This document shows positions 45,701-55,410 of a stretch of 64,000 nucleotides of DNA, in pieces (the first letter of the stretch is position 1; each line of letters begins with the position of its first letter). The translations under genes and the position numbers were made by a program. Source of the stretch: Monocercomonoides exilis (Eukaryota > Preaxostyla > Oxymonadida > Polymastigidae); the NCBI GenBank assembly GCA_001643675.2, contig LSRY02000024.1:250001-314000 (forward strand). The letters are read 5' to 3'. The notes under the pieces are model-generated. The model did not search any database and was not told where the DNA came from. It saw nothing but the letters and a program-made list of their open reading frames with translations.

Positions 45701-47729
45701 TATCGAATGTGAGGGAGATGTTGTGAGTATTGGAGGGAAGGCGAAAGTGGAGATGAAAGAGATGAAAGTTGAGAATGTGACACTGCTGATGAATGGGTGT
45801 GCCATTGAGATGGATGATTCTGAGCAAGAAGTGAGTGTATTGAACAGCTCATTTGGGAAATGTGTGAATTCGGTTGATAAAGGAAGCATGATGCAGATCA
45901 GGAATTCAAAGGATGTGAGGATTAAGATATGTGTGTTTGATGGAGAAAAAGAAACAGAGGCAATCAATGAGGGAAACAAGGGAAAAGAAGAATTATGTGA
46001 GTGGAATGGATCATTGGTTAATATTGAGAAGAGCAAAGTGGAGATAAAGGAAACAACAATCAGAAATAGCAAGGCAGGTGGATTGTGGGTGAATGGAGGG
46101 AGTGTGAAGATCGAAAAAGGAGAATTTGAGAACAACAACCCATCTATTGAAGGATATCCATCAGCTCGAAGGAATGTGATCTGCACAGGGAATGGGGAGT
46201 TGAATGTTGTGAGTGTGAAGGGGGGAGATGGATGGGAAAGAAATACTTCATTGTGGATATTAGATGAGGGATGCGAATTGGGAGGGATAGTTTCAGAAAG
46301 GGATTCATCATTTTTCATCCCTGTTTTGGAAGAAGTGAAGAATACAACACAGCCAACAGGAGAAATGGAACTGATCATTCATGGGAAGTTGCTTCTTCCA
46401 TGCAATCTGTCAGTGAAGATAAGCATGAAGGATGGGGATGTTGAGCTTTCTCACACAAACATGATTTCAGAAGATGGGTATATATCAGAGAGCGAGGTGC
46501 ATTCAGTTATCTCATCTGAAGTGTTGGAAGAGATGGAGAAGAAAACAGAAGTGAGTGTGTGCATTGTGTTTGGAAAAGGAAAAACATCTTGTTCGAATGG
46601 AATTGTGGTGGTGAATAAGAGTGAGTCTGAATCAAAAGGAGATGGGAATATGAATAAAGGAGGAAGAAACAATGAATGGAGTGTGATTGTTATTGTTGTA
46701 ATGGCAGCACTGTTTTTGATATTTGTATTTGTATTTGTTGTGTCAGTTGTGATTCATCGAAAGAAGCTGAGCGAAGTGATTGAGAAAATTGAGAAAATTG
46801 AGAAAATGGAGGAAATGGAGGAAATGGGATATAAAGAGGGAACAACGATAAATAAGCGAGAGAAGAGCGGAGAAAAGAGAGGGGAATGTTTTGAGATGAT
46901 CGAGATGCCATCGACTTTGCTGGAAGGGATGACGAGCCAAATTCCGTTATTGATCGAGGATGAAGAATACTCATCTGAATCGCGAAGAACAGGCAATGAC
47001 GGTGATGATGATGATGATAATGATGATGAGATCCTGAATGAAAATGATTTGTCTGTTTTTGGGTTTCCTCGACCAATATCTGAGGATGTTTCTGTTTCTG
47101 TTTCAAGAATATCTCGATCACACTCATTGAAAGTTATATCGGTAAAGAAGCCATTCCGAGAAAAGGAGAAAAAGAACCTGAAAACATTGCACTCGGTGAT
47201 TCACTCAGTTGAGGGGGATTTCACATTGGGAACAAGAGCGATGGATGTTGTTGATGGGAAAGAGGTGGTGTTGGCAGTGGCAGAGCTGTTTGAGCATTTG
47301 ATTTCGGTTGGAGACGAAAGGGTGGGAATGATGGGGAGGCAGTTGTGTCCATATACGATCTTTGTTGAGGAAGGAAATAACGAAATATTTGTTTTGAGAG
47401 AGGAATTGGAGGATGAAAAGGAGAAGGAAGAAATGAAGCGATGGAGTGCACCAGAAGCGGGAAATGAAGATGATGGAATCGAAAAGGCTATTGTTTTCAC
47501 ACTTGGACTGATGCTGTTGGAAACGACAACAGGAGAAATGCCACTGAGTGAATTTGATGCAGAAGGAGCGCATGAAATGATGAGAGATGGGGTGCGGCCG
47601 CTGATAGAAGGAATTGAAGGAGAAGAATTTGTTGACTTGATAGAGAGGATGTGGGCAGATGAGCCTAATGGCAGGCCGAGTTTGGCGAAAGTGAAGAAAT
47701 GGATGAAGAGAATTATAAAAGCAGGATGA
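39759..47729 (+). CDS. Giant beta-helix surface protein with transmembrane segment and pseudokinase tail
   Basis: Single 2656-codon frame, ATG at 39759, TGA at 47727. It begins with a signal peptide (MRSTVIFFTVLAYIFIG). The ectodomain has about thirteen GG[GA][MIL] turns (GYGGGMCILC, GNGGGMKIEL, GRGGGMSVGV, GRGGGLFIDG) resembling polymorphic-membrane-protein right-handed beta-helix repeats. Four Cys modules with C-G-x4-PC-x-[ST]-I recur near residues 630, 1008, 1406 and 1815, about 380-410 apart. A transmembrane helix lies at about 2306-2334, followed by basic and Glu-rich coil residues. The cytoplasmic end (about 2480-2650) resembles a protein kinase C-lobe: RWSAPEAG fits the APE motif, FTLGLMLLETTTGEMPL the helix after it, and GRPSLAKVKKWM the terminal Arg region. 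No HRD or DFG motif is visible, so it is probably inactive. Likely a cell-surface adhesin or receptor. Similar kinase-tailed beta-helix proteins are, to my knowledge, numerous in oxymonads. Confidence 0.85.
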   Translation: MRSTVIFFTVLAYIFIGNFQSTEHFIEQQREEECKNEKIFVHPQMHRCLKNSSEHKVYYNNLLQYMNTFQPSISMGNTEIEGKYEKHDLQHDVKENKRYYRTIEPEISGNYRMHPFKEMLKDHIKSKIEGCVCASNSSVELKEIGLVGGERGSAVRGRKGSVVVVRGCVVGMGKGNEAGAFDLCGSIGILTNITLKGWGRGGEIYSGRLFGGSDEGEGSISVSESHFSSFCVSSAPFLSSPSIPLVFLSKLSFFNISTANDACPPPTTSFSQTNCFMSSCSFSSVCDVYDGGIVPSLSNPLASLSVSNTSFDGCTRTGNVEFIGSKENPSKPGRKNTTDNGTNSFIWCEWKGSNALGSNGSENGASSGGAILMSNLANGILLASHCAFYDCFSLNDGGGIKCYSIKTATIESSTFNCCICKNGYGGGMCILCITLCTRISGCDFQNCKADRGGGGLHLVLFNISGRECIGEEKGEGESACIFECNFSSCSLMNRGGGGMCCDDIPTTFKMRSILFFSCSATSYGGGLYSFPNRFEAKNDSFYFYFLFFHECKCLDSPPYGHDMIYFDYFRYYINSNPFRECYTTNTNEQRVCYEYYGSNSMYQHTEKKDWLKEGVKDQFVGVAGDDSDKWCGIRMARPCKTIGFVADNYFLEIKLKVILMEGDHTSEKTTIEIGEKKISVIGKGRGLSAIGMKTLSSSSSSSGALFSVTTGHLGMSQLKVDCNSTARYTPSVVVVSDGDGFISLEDVVITTSKTGDYVMSSSVFEVPLSQLSMADVEIKDMKISKPLFTEPDLSSSFSSSSSSSSSSSTQFLKATSSRESTLANVTVRNVKLTGGDGVVVAKTVEKRETFAVWNATMEGCVCEDGNGGGMKIELETDSSKLRVGASSLHTGGTAKLYRCRSSGYGGGMMLHLAYGSEDFSIVSVDFAGCTAALGGNSLFVNGSNSANWAITNSTLDVEHDESKYDELVGYDRSDTKMGQFPLNVYLDTFPKAAHVGKAKNNLGGFNSWFCGFDYYPCATITHTAQMRFSDENKKIELDIGFELVEEVAMRDGCEWEISCATKGMEVGVKAPENFHSFFLVDIQSKCSIRNIRFSIPSALSGAPSLISSNSSLFTLADCSVVCSSDYSIGYSFVKVIGREMKVERLSIRETLRFGEHSLIEFGEGVESVVFCGCEVNNIEKRNGDGGWVSGVVGAERGEGRNGMVIIETCAVKRCSCVCGRGGGMSVGVKGEGSVVANGSCVIDGCEAKGSGRSEGRSEGRGGGMMISVGDRGRLEMKNMILSDCEVPTADREDEGRGIGGGMFIKLADQQESFVLEGMEFEGCDAWKGKNVFISGWDMREIVNEEHLKWEMSANDNNSLDGLCGWERKTTGEEGYVIPLVVYLRRNWSGDGFVSREKGGDFSGCGYSEAPCSSIDRLISLRYSPLGEGETHIAIVGSGLLSHPISFSFSSSSSSISESPKVVIEGTKKGTDVAISDEDGNAISSGAMISSNMSLSFFNLSFTKPSITTNHAIFIESSGTNTVLSVTDCSFGSSSGTIESFGYCLMRVNGGSAALQSCTLNKINELKGFITFSPSASQVTIRNVNISSATLTANSLISMTEEENQTNGNENTRLNGNKLVLKVVYCSFETIKNEGSSASVIELGSFENAIDCTIEECTTSTCRSDLSTEGGGMKVVLKSGESVLKVNGSSFSMCKCSTETGRGGGLFIDGADSNTNYADAFNFPPLNFKIVNILFRMNDAFVGKDIFIKFHSIEHQINETLFSLNYNQESFGTNNSICGRDAINEIDVDLIPMITFYYSAQVFVNGTGTDNRRCGSQSYPCMSINCGVDHIQEGVMNAILIDGEGVVTEECVIGDLNVNSVKKTQGIVRLNSKIEKSAEKDCVMEFVNECSVERCSFQFEDGFESTHNCLMKVKNGSLEIQKCEFYSSVTTVELKLNSSIVSVESGELKISETIIRDIYSTKSILSFREESEVTIVETRMSNIECEGDVVSIGGKAKVEMKEMKVENVTLLMNGCAIEMDDSEQEVSVLNSSFGKCVNSVDKGSMMQIRNSKDVRIKICVFDGEKETEAINEGNKGKEELCEWNGSLVNIEKSKVEIKETTIRNSKAGGLWVNGGSVKIEKGEFENNNPSIEGYPSARRNVICTGNGELNVVSVKGGDGWERNTSLWILDEGCELGGIVSERDSSFFIPVLEEVKNTTQPTGEMELIIHGKLLLPCNLSVKISMKDGDVELSHTNMISEDGYISESEVHSVISSEVLEEMEKKTEVSVCIVFGKGKTSCSNGIVVVNKSESESKGDGNMNKGGRNNEWSVIVIVVMAALFLIFVFVFVVSVVIHRKKLSEVIEKIEKIEKMEEMEEMGYKEGTTINKREKSGEKRGECFEMIEMPSTLLEGMTSQIPLLIEDEEYSSESRRTGNDGDDDDDNDDEILNENDLSVFGFPRPISEDVSVSVSRISRSHSLKVISVKKPFREKEKKNLKTLHSVIHSVEGDFTLGTRAMDVVDGKEVVLAVAELFEHLISVGDERVGMMGRQLCPYTIFVEEGNNEIFVLREELEDEKEKEEMKRWSAPEAGNEDDGIEKAIVFTLGLMLLETTTGEMPLSEFDAEGAHEMMRDGVRPLIEGIEGEEFVDLIERMWADEPNGRPSLAKVKKWMKRIIKAG

Positions 47730-48527
47730 AACTGAGAGAAAAATATCTCATAAAAACGTGCGAAACAGAAAATTAACATTTCATCCTTCGATATTCAATC
47801 AAAAAAATGGAGCTTGCTGAATCTTGGTGCAATTGGTGCAATTTGGTCAAATTGTGCGATTGATATTTCAAAAAATTTCGATGAGGCATTGGAAAATAGC
47901 TGCCATCGATCTCTTTGGTTGCATGAATATCATAATTATATATTTATATTTTTTTTTAACTTTTGATATTATTCAGGTTTATATTCACTTTCTGTTCCAT
48001 ACAGATGTAACTCCTATCATAACACTTCATTTTTTTATATTCATTGTGTTTTCATTTTCGTCTCATCTTTTGATTCTTTTTCTTTTCATTTCATTTCGTT
48101 CAATGTTCTTCAGTTAAAAAGCCTTGTGTGAACAAATCCATTCTCGTCTTTTATTGTTGTTGTTTGTTGAACATTCTTCAATGAGAAGGAAGTGGACATT
48201 TTCTGTGTTTTATTTTCGAATCGTATTATTTTTCAAATTTCTTTCTTGAAATTATTGAAAAATCATTTAAATAAATATATATTTCAATAATTTGATTAAA
48301 ATAATATGTGTGTGGGTTTTATAAAAAATAAACAAATAAAAAACTATCATGATTAAACAAAGATAAGCAACGATGTGTAAATAAAACAGCACCAATCACT
48401 TCAATCACCAAAATTTCTTTTTGTAAAAAGAAACATAAATTTAAAAGATGCTTTTAAAAAATAAAACTGTGTTGAAATTTTGTAAACAGAAAATATATGT
48501 TTGTCGTTGTTTCATTTTCACTTCTTT
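47730..48527. other. Tail-to-tail spacer
   Basis: AT-rich DNA between the convergent beta-helix and transporter genes. A 97-codon hydrophobic open frame (47824-48117) starts with TTG and is not supported. Confidence 0.55.
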
Positions 48528-51293
48528 CTAATGCTCACTTTGATTCCCCTTTATACTTTCTTTCTCATCTTTGCTTGACTTATTTGCCTTTGAAAGAGGT
48601 GATGCATTATGTCGTGATACCATAATCCTCTTCAAAAACGACGAGTTCTGCTTCATTTGACTGGAAGATTGAGGATTTGAAGAAGTTGTCGATGATGATG
48701 CGAAATTAGAAGCAAAAGACGAAAAAAATGAAGAATACTGTTTCTTTTCAGACTTATCCAGCTGCGATGCAGACATTGACGGGTGAAAAGTTCCCTTTGA
48801 ACCGTCCTGAGGCGCATGCAATGACGGAGTCGAAGAAACTGGCTGGTTATTGTCCCAGTGCCACATTCCTGCAGTTGTTGACTTGGATGTGTGAAGCGGC
48901 ATGGTTGTCACTTTGATCATCGCCTTGTGCTTGGAACGCAGACTTGATGAAGATAGGTTCGCCTGCTTGCTACCGAGTCGTGTTAAGCTTTTGCGAGAAG
49001 AAGAGGAGGAGGATGTGGAAATGGTCGACGATATAAAGGGAATGCTGGAAGTGCGTTTGGTTTTTCCTCCAAGTGAAATTGTGCTGCGTGTCTTCCGCTC
49101 TCTCGGAAGAAGCAGATTTAGCTCCGAAGTGTCGCCTTCAGAGGCATCCTCATTCTCCAAGTCTTCCTCATTCAGCACTTCTGCAGTGTGTGGCAGTTGC
49201 GATGCCGACGCCATTTCTCCTTCAACAACTTTAACTTCTTCTCCTTCCTCTTCTTCTTCCACCTCTGCTCCTTCGCCTTCTCCTTTGCCCTTCTCTTCAC
49301 TTCCTTTGCCTCGACCTTTCTTCCCAACAACCATAACTGCTTGGACAGTTCCCCTTTCCTCCTCCATCCAGTCCACGTGGATGATATTGGAACTTCCTTC
49401 TTCTTTTTTCCCTGTTTCATTCAAATTCTCTTGAGCTCCATTTTCTGAAATTTCCACCATTTCAACCTGCTTTGAGCCTGATGAATATCTTTGCCTTCCT
49501 TCCATTTCTGATTCCGTTAATATCCCCAAAAGTGCAGCTGACTGTTCAATTTCACTTGTTTTATGTTCTGATTCATCGCCATCCACTTTCAGTTTTTGAA
49601 GCTCAACTTGTTTTTGCTTGGACTTTTTCTTTTCTTCGATAACTTGCTGCACAGCGATGAGAATAATACCAATGGCACATAGAGCTAATCCGACAAAGAT
49701 TCGCCAGGAGACAACTTCTCCAAGAAATATGGCTGAAAAGGAGGAGGCAAAAAAATAAATTTCAAAAAAAAAATAAAAATAGAAATAAAAATAGAAATAA
49801 AAATAAAAATAAAAATAAAAATAAAAGAAAAAATAAAAATAAAAATAAAAATAAAATAAAATAAAAATAAAAATAAAATAAAATAAAATACAAAAATCAA
49901 ATTTAAGGAAATTATAATGTTATATAAAATGAAAAAGAAAAAGAAAATGGTACGTTCCATTTTCAAAAAATAAAACAATATTGTTTTGATAGCGTTTTTG
50001 AAATTTTTAACTCCTTCAAAACGATTCAACCACTAACCTGAAATTATCACCGTGAAAAAGGGAATAAGCAGCAAATAGATTGAAAGAAATACAGGAGAGA
50101 CAAAGAGTGACGTGTATGACATAAGCATAAAGCAGCCCACAGAACCCGCCAAGACAGCAAAAGCCAATGCAAACCAGGCAATCCAAGGCAATTCTAAGGG
50201 ATGGAAGTCGTGCCAAAAGGGAATTACCACAAAAATCATCACAATAGTGCTGATAACTGAGAGATAGAGATTGCAGGTGACAATTGACAATCTTCTGGCA
50301 GTGTTCTGGTGGATGAGTTATTTGTTTCGTTTTCAATTTGATTTTTTTTTTTTTTTGAATAAATAAATGGTTTCCACAATTTGAGTTGTATTCCAAAGAA
50401 AATTCAATGCAATAAACCAGAGTGAGAAAGAAAACGGATAATATTTGCAGTTATTCATTTTAAAAAAAAATATGAAAATGAAAGTGTTTCTTCAATAAAT
50501 TAAAAGAAATCAGCAAAAAAAGCAAACTCTTTGAACAACTCTTCCAAATGCATTTCCGATAACGTTAATAAGTGCAATTCCAAAGCCAATTAGTTCATTC
50601 ACGTTGATGGAATTCGCCTTAACCAAGTCAGAAATAACAGTATCTAACCCAACAAGTAAACAGCCTCCTCCAACAGAAACAATAACAGCTAAAAATCTTA
50701 AAATTGTAAGTTTTTCTTCTTTCAGACAAAGAGCTATTATCATCGAAGCAATTGGGCCAAGTGCAGAAAAAGAAGCTTTAAAATGATAAAAAATTAACAA
50801 AAACACAAAAATTCAAGCAAAAACATACTGGCCTGTGATGCTGTGATAAAATTAACAATGAGTGCATATGAAAGCTGAGCAATTAAGCCACTGATGATTG
50901 CATAAGCAATAACAAGAGGCCAATCTTTCTTTTTCGGGATAAAGAAGCGATCCTTTTTCGAGAAAAGTGATATCACAAAAAAGCATATGCTTGCTGAATC
51001 CATTATCGAAATGATGGATAAATGAATAAATGATAACATTTATATTTCAAACCAAAAGCAAATCTGAAAAACGCAAAAACGATTGGATTAAATCCGGCAT
51101 CGTATGCCATTTTAATTAATATTGTAAACACTAAATCATATGTTATCATTAATAATAATAATCAAATTGTATACCAGCCCAAATCAGCTAAACAGTAAAT
51201 ATTTCAAATATATATATTAGTGGAACAAAATTCTCAAACCTGTATTGTGACTGCAAGAATATGCGCAACAACTAACTTAGCTGTTGAGCCCAT
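48528..51293 (-). CDS. EamA/drug-metabolite-transporter family protein with long cytosolic tail
   Basis: Seven exons: 51293..51240, 51187..51175, 51130..51053, 50993..50829, 50775..50528, 50305..50038, 49732..48528 (676 residues). All six joins keep phase. Donors are GTTTGA, GTATAC, GTTTGA, GTATGT, GTTTGC and GTTAGT. Exon 2 is 13 nt and encodes LIWA plus one base. The first roughly 305 residues form ten membrane helices in two EamA-like halves: ILIKMAYDAGFNPIVFAFFR in helices 1-2, FSALGPIASMIIALCLKEEK at helix 4, and VVSWRIFVGLALCAIGIILI at helix 10. This fold exports or exchanges small metabolites; the substrate cannot be told. The remaining 370 residues are a hydrophilic tail with acidic and Ser/Lys-rich stretches, unusual for the family. 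Introns 5 and 6 (222 and 305 bp) are long and A/T-repeat-rich. It diverges from GNL1, with start codons 298 bp apart. Confidence 0.85.
49760..49895. repeat. A-rich AAATAA/AAAAAT repeat in transporter intron 6
   Basis: AAATAAAAATAGAAATAAAAA-type units occupy about 130 bp of the 305-bp intron 49733-50037. Confidence 0.85.
51175..51187 (-). other. 13-nt micro-exon of the transporter gene
   Basis: The sequence CTGATTTGGGCTG lies between introns of 52 bp (51188-51239) and 44 bp (51131-51174), each starting GT and ending TAG. Including it gives a continuous first membrane helix; skipping it shifts the frame. Confidence 0.75.
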
Positions 51294-51591
51294 ATCAAAA
51301 TAAAAACTTAGAATAGCACAGAAAAAACAAAACAAATGAATATATAAAAATAATATGGTTGTTTCTGTTGTTATTAATGATGAATGCAATCTAACAATGA
51401 TCAATAATAGTATCTGATAGGTTTATCTTTTTGAAAAATCCACATGAAAACACATTTTTATGATCTGAAGCAACATATAAATTCTAGATTATTAAGAAAA
51501 ATTTTTTAAGAATTATTGTAAGTTAAATTAATATATCATAAGTTTGTTCTTTTTAACAATAAAATATATTTTATTAAAGCACGTTTTGCAG
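51294..51591. promoter_or_regulatory. Divergent promoter region, transporter and GNL1
   Basis: Only 298 bp separate the two start codons, so both promoters must lie here. The sequence is AT-rich. TTTTGCAG immediately precedes the GNL1 ATG and could be a 5'-UTR splice acceptor. No named motif is seen. Confidence 0.5.
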
Positions 51592-54500
51592 ATGTGTCCA
51601 AGACAATTTCAACGTTCAAAGCCTTTTTCAAAGAAGAAACGTATTCAACAAAGAAAAAATAAAAGAGACAGACAAAGATTTGCGGAAGATCGAAGGAATG
51701 CAAAATTGCAAAATGAAGGCATTAATCTTTCTGAGCTATCATTTGGTGGACGTTCTCTCCGTTCGATTTTTTTCTCTGAGCCAAGAATTTTTATTGAAAA
51801 ACGAAAAACCGAAGCGGACAAACCATTTTTAGAGTCACGAGTAGGAGCGATTTGTGGCCAGAGTGTTCTTCACTTTCGACATCTCGCATTACCATTTCGC
51901 CCAAATTGGACCACGTCAATGAGTAAAACTGAATTGGAAGAGAATGAAATATGCTACTTCAAAAAATGGCTGAAATCTACAATTCTACAAAATGAAGAAG
52001 CTGGAGTCACTCGAAATATTGGATTTTTTGAAGCTAATTTAAATGTGTGGCGACAATTGTGGAGAACGCTTGAAATGGGAGATGTCATTTGCCTCTTATG
52101 CGATATTAGATTCGCATATCTCCACGCAAATAGCAATATCATAAAACTTATAACAGGCCAAAAACTTGGTTCTTCATCTTCTTATCCATTTGCTTATTCT
52201 GGATCAACATCTGCATCTGCATCTGCATCTGCATCTGCTTCTGCTTCTGCTTCTGCTTCTGCTTCTGCTTCTGTTTCGTCTTCCTTTTCGATGATGCCTG
52301 AAGACGAAGAAAAACCGAGTGAATTCCTTGTTCCTGAGCCAGCGGTGTTTGAAAAAGAAGAAGGGCTCAACAAGCCGCTTGTGCTGGTGCTTACGAAAAT
52401 CGATCTGGTGCCGTCGACTGTAGTGGAAGCCTGGAAAAGCTACTTTGAGAGGAAGTACAAGGGAATTACAGTGTTTCCGCACAGCTCAAAGGGGAAGTAT
52501 GCTGGTTCTTCATTGCTGAAGGAGAAGGAGGAAGAGAAGGAGAAAGAGGAAGAGAAGGAAGAAGAAGAAGATGATGATGATGATGATTACAATGATGATG
52601 ATGATGAAGATGAGGAAGAGAAAGGGAAAGCGAAGAAAGGCTCAAAAAGAGAAAAAACGATGATGAATACCAAAAATATGAAAAATACAAAAAAAGCTCA
52701 AAAGTTGCAGAAGGAGAAAGAAAAAGAGGAGAAATACAGTGTGACAGGGACAGATGCGCTTCTGAGGACTTGCTATGAGCTTTGGCAGCAGAGGAAAGAA
52801 AAAGAGAGAAAGGAAAGAGCTCAAAGGGGAGAAATAAACGAAAGAACTGAAGAATTTCAATTGGATTCGATGAAACAGACAACACAAGAATTGAATTCTT
52901 CTTCTTCTTCTTCCTCTTCCTCTTCTTCTTCCTCTTCTTCTCATCCTTATTCGATGTCCATCGGCTTTGTGGGCGAGCCAAATGTAGGGAAATCCTCGCT
53001 GATGAATGAAATTGTGGGCAAAACGGTTTCTTCTGTGTCGCGTCAGCCGGGGCATACGAAGCATTTCCAGACGTTTTTTGTGCCTTTGCCGAGGGGGAAA
53101 GGGGGGAAAGAAGAGGAAAATGGAAGAAAAGAAGGGAAAGATAGGGAAAAAGAGGGGGAAAAGGAAGGAAACGAATGGGAAAATGAAGAAAATGAGAGAG
53201 AAATGAAGAAGAAGAAACAACAAAAGCAACAAAAATCACAAAAACCACAAAAAAATTCTTCTTCTTTTTCTGATTCTTCAAAGAAAACGAAGGAAAAGTC
53301 GAAGCTTTCTTTGAGCGAAGAGGCAGAAAATGAAGTGAAAGTGAGAATTATCGACAGCCCTGGGCTTGTGTGGCCGTGTGAATGCGCAAAAAGCGATGAA
53401 AGTGTGTTTTTTATAGAGGGGAATACAATCTTTATTTATTTATTATTTAATATTTAAGAATAATGATGAATGAGTTGTTTTGTGGTTATTGATTGAGTTT
53501 GAGTTTAGAAAAGGAGGAGAAAAAAAAATATTTTTAAAAAATATTTTATTCTTTTTTTTTAATGCTCTTATTCTTTTTTTTCTATTTTATGTGTCATTTT
53601 ATATTTTTTTTTTCCTTCATAAATACTTCTCTCCCTCTTTCTTTCTCTCTCTCTCTTTCTCTTTCTCTTTCTCTTCCTCCTCTCTTCTCTTCTCTTCTCT
53701 TCTCTTCTCTTCTCTTCTCTTCTCTTCCTATCCATTCAGTCCCCTATCTCCGCGCCCTCCAGATCCTCGCCGGCGTCTACCCACTCTCCCAGCTCCGCGA
53801 GCCCTTCAGCATCATCCGCTTCCTCATCTCCTCTTCTCTTTCTTCCCTCTCCCAAATCTTGGCCTCTTATTCGCTCCCAGACACCCCTGTGCACATAGAC
53901 AACGAGATCCCTTTGCCTTCCAGTGTCATTCACCCGGCTTTTGAGGTTGTCGATAACATCATCAAAACAAAGCCGATTGTTTATCCAGCGTCTTATTTCG
54001 GAGGAGGAAGAGAAGGAGCAAGTCATTTGCTTACTCCAGTTTTGACTTTTCCTTCTTCTTTATCTTCTTCTTCTCTTCCTCCCCCTCCTCATCCTCCTCC
54101 TCATCCTGATGATCAAGAAGATAACCAAGATAACCAAGATGATGAAGATAATGAAGAAAATGAAGACAACCAAGATTTCCCTCAAAACCCTCCAAACCCT
54201 CTTCGTCCTCCTTTCCCTGCTATTCGTGCTGTAACCCCGCCAGTTCCTTCTTCGCCTCCTCCTCTTCTCTCTCGCTCTCCTCCTCCTTCTCCGATCAACT
54301 TGTCGTTTGCGACTGAAGCAATGAGAGACACAGGGTTGTCTTCTGCATTCACAGGGAATGCGGCAAGAGAAATCGACGAGGAGGAGAAGAGACTGAGAAA
54401 GGTGTGTTGAGTGTCGATGTTCAATGATGAATTTTTTTTTTTTGATAAATTTGGAAAAATCGAAGGCTGTGATGTTATTATTGATGTAATTTTTTTTAGA

Positions 54501-54598
54501 TTATTTTTGGTTTTTCTTTTTCTTTTTCTTTTTCAAATGTTTTTCTTTATTGATTTAATTTATTTATTTATTTATTTATATTTATTTATTTATTTATT

Positions 54599-54646
<48 letters not shown>

Positions 54647-55410
54647 TCATCCGTCTCCAGATCTGGTCGCCCTCCGACATCTGCGAGTCCCTTGCCCTCA
54701 TTCGCGGCTTCATGACAACAGGCGGCAGGGCAGACAGACACAGAGCAGGGCTTCTGTTTCTGAAGGAGGTTGTTGGAGGGGAAGGGAAAGGGAAAGAGAG
54801 AGAGGAAGTGAGAGAGGGAGAAGGAGAAATGGGGGTGAAAGTGAAGAGGGAGGTGAAGGCGGAGGAGAGGGAGAAGGAGAAGAGGAAGGGGATGGGAATG
54901 GGGAGAGGAAGAGGAAGAGGGAAAAGGGAAGAAGAAGAAGATGATGATGATGATGATGATGAAAATGATGAAAATGATGGAGATGAAGAAGAAGAAGAAG
55001 AGAAAATGGAGATTGGAATAATACCAGCAAAGCCGTTGAAGAGGAAGGAGATGAAGAGAATGAAGGAAAAGCAGGAGAAAGAGGAGAAGAAGAGGAAATT
55101 GGAAGAAGAAATAAGAAGAAATGAAGAAAGAAGACAAGAGGAGGAGGAAGAGGAAGAGGAAGAGGAAGAGGAAGAAGATGATGATGATAAATATTCCTTT
55201 GGATTTGATTTTGGAGATGCAGAAGAAGGAGAAGAGTCAGAATGGGAAGAAGAAGAAGAAGAAGAAGAATATGAAGAAGATGGAGAAGGAGGAGAAAAGA
55301 AAAAGCGAAAGAAGAAGGAGAAGAAGATATTTGTGGAGAATCCGTTTTATAATCCGGAGCTGTTGAGATTTAAGTCGCAAGTGCCAATGTGGACTGTTCC
55401 TCCAAAGTGA
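51592..55410 (+). CDS. GNL1: GNL1 (HSR1/MMR1-type) circularly permuted GTPase
   Basis: Three exons: 51592..53401, 53740..54401, 54661..55410 (1073 residues). Introns are 338 bp (GTGTGT to TCAG, phase 1) and 259 bp (GTGTGT to CCAG, phase 0). The start MCPRQFQRSKPFSKKKR fits the basic N-terminus of human GNL1; a TTG further upstream was rejected. The motifs are in permuted order: G4 TKIDLVP (about residue 268), G1 GEPNVGKSS (about 461), G2 region PGHTKHFQT (about 486), G3 DSPGL (about 588). Upstream, NLNVWRQLWRTLEMGDVICL matches the family's signature. Exon 2 begins with PYLRALQILAGVYPLSQLRE and exon 3 with SPSDICESLALIRGFMT, both family-conserved. Acidic, Ser and Ser-Ala runs separate G4 from G1, and Ser/Pro and acidic tracts fill the C-terminal half. 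It is about 1.75 times the human length. Likely a nuclear/nucleolar GTPase linked to ribosome assembly. Confidence 0.9.
52208..52275 (+). repeat. In-frame GCATCT/GCTTCT tandem repeat coding Ala-Ser
   Basis: Hexamer repeat inside GNL1 exon 1, just upstream of the G4 motif. It encodes about ten Ser-Ala pairs, with the unit changing from GCATCT to GCTTCT part-way. Confidence 0.95.
53640..53728 (+). repeat. Pyrimidine/(TTCTC)n repeat in GNL1 intron 1
   Basis: CTTTCT then CTTTCTC and TTCTC units lead up to the acceptor CCATTCAG at 53739. Confidence 0.9.
54555..54650 (+). repeat. (TTTA)n and (TTTC)n repeats in GNL1 intron 2
   Basis: TTTATTTA units then about 12 TTTC units fill the second half of the 259-bp intron, next to its acceptor at 54660. 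Confidence 0.9.

Noticed and set aside
40124-47779. Minus-strand open frames of 70-250 codons inside the beta-helix gene
   Set aside because: They are shadows of a 2656-codon plus-strand frame with signal peptide, repeats and membrane helix.
47824-48117. 97-codon hydrophobic open frame after the beta-helix gene
   Set aside because: It starts with TTG and is Ile/Phe/His-rich in T-rich DNA. There is no splice or homology support.
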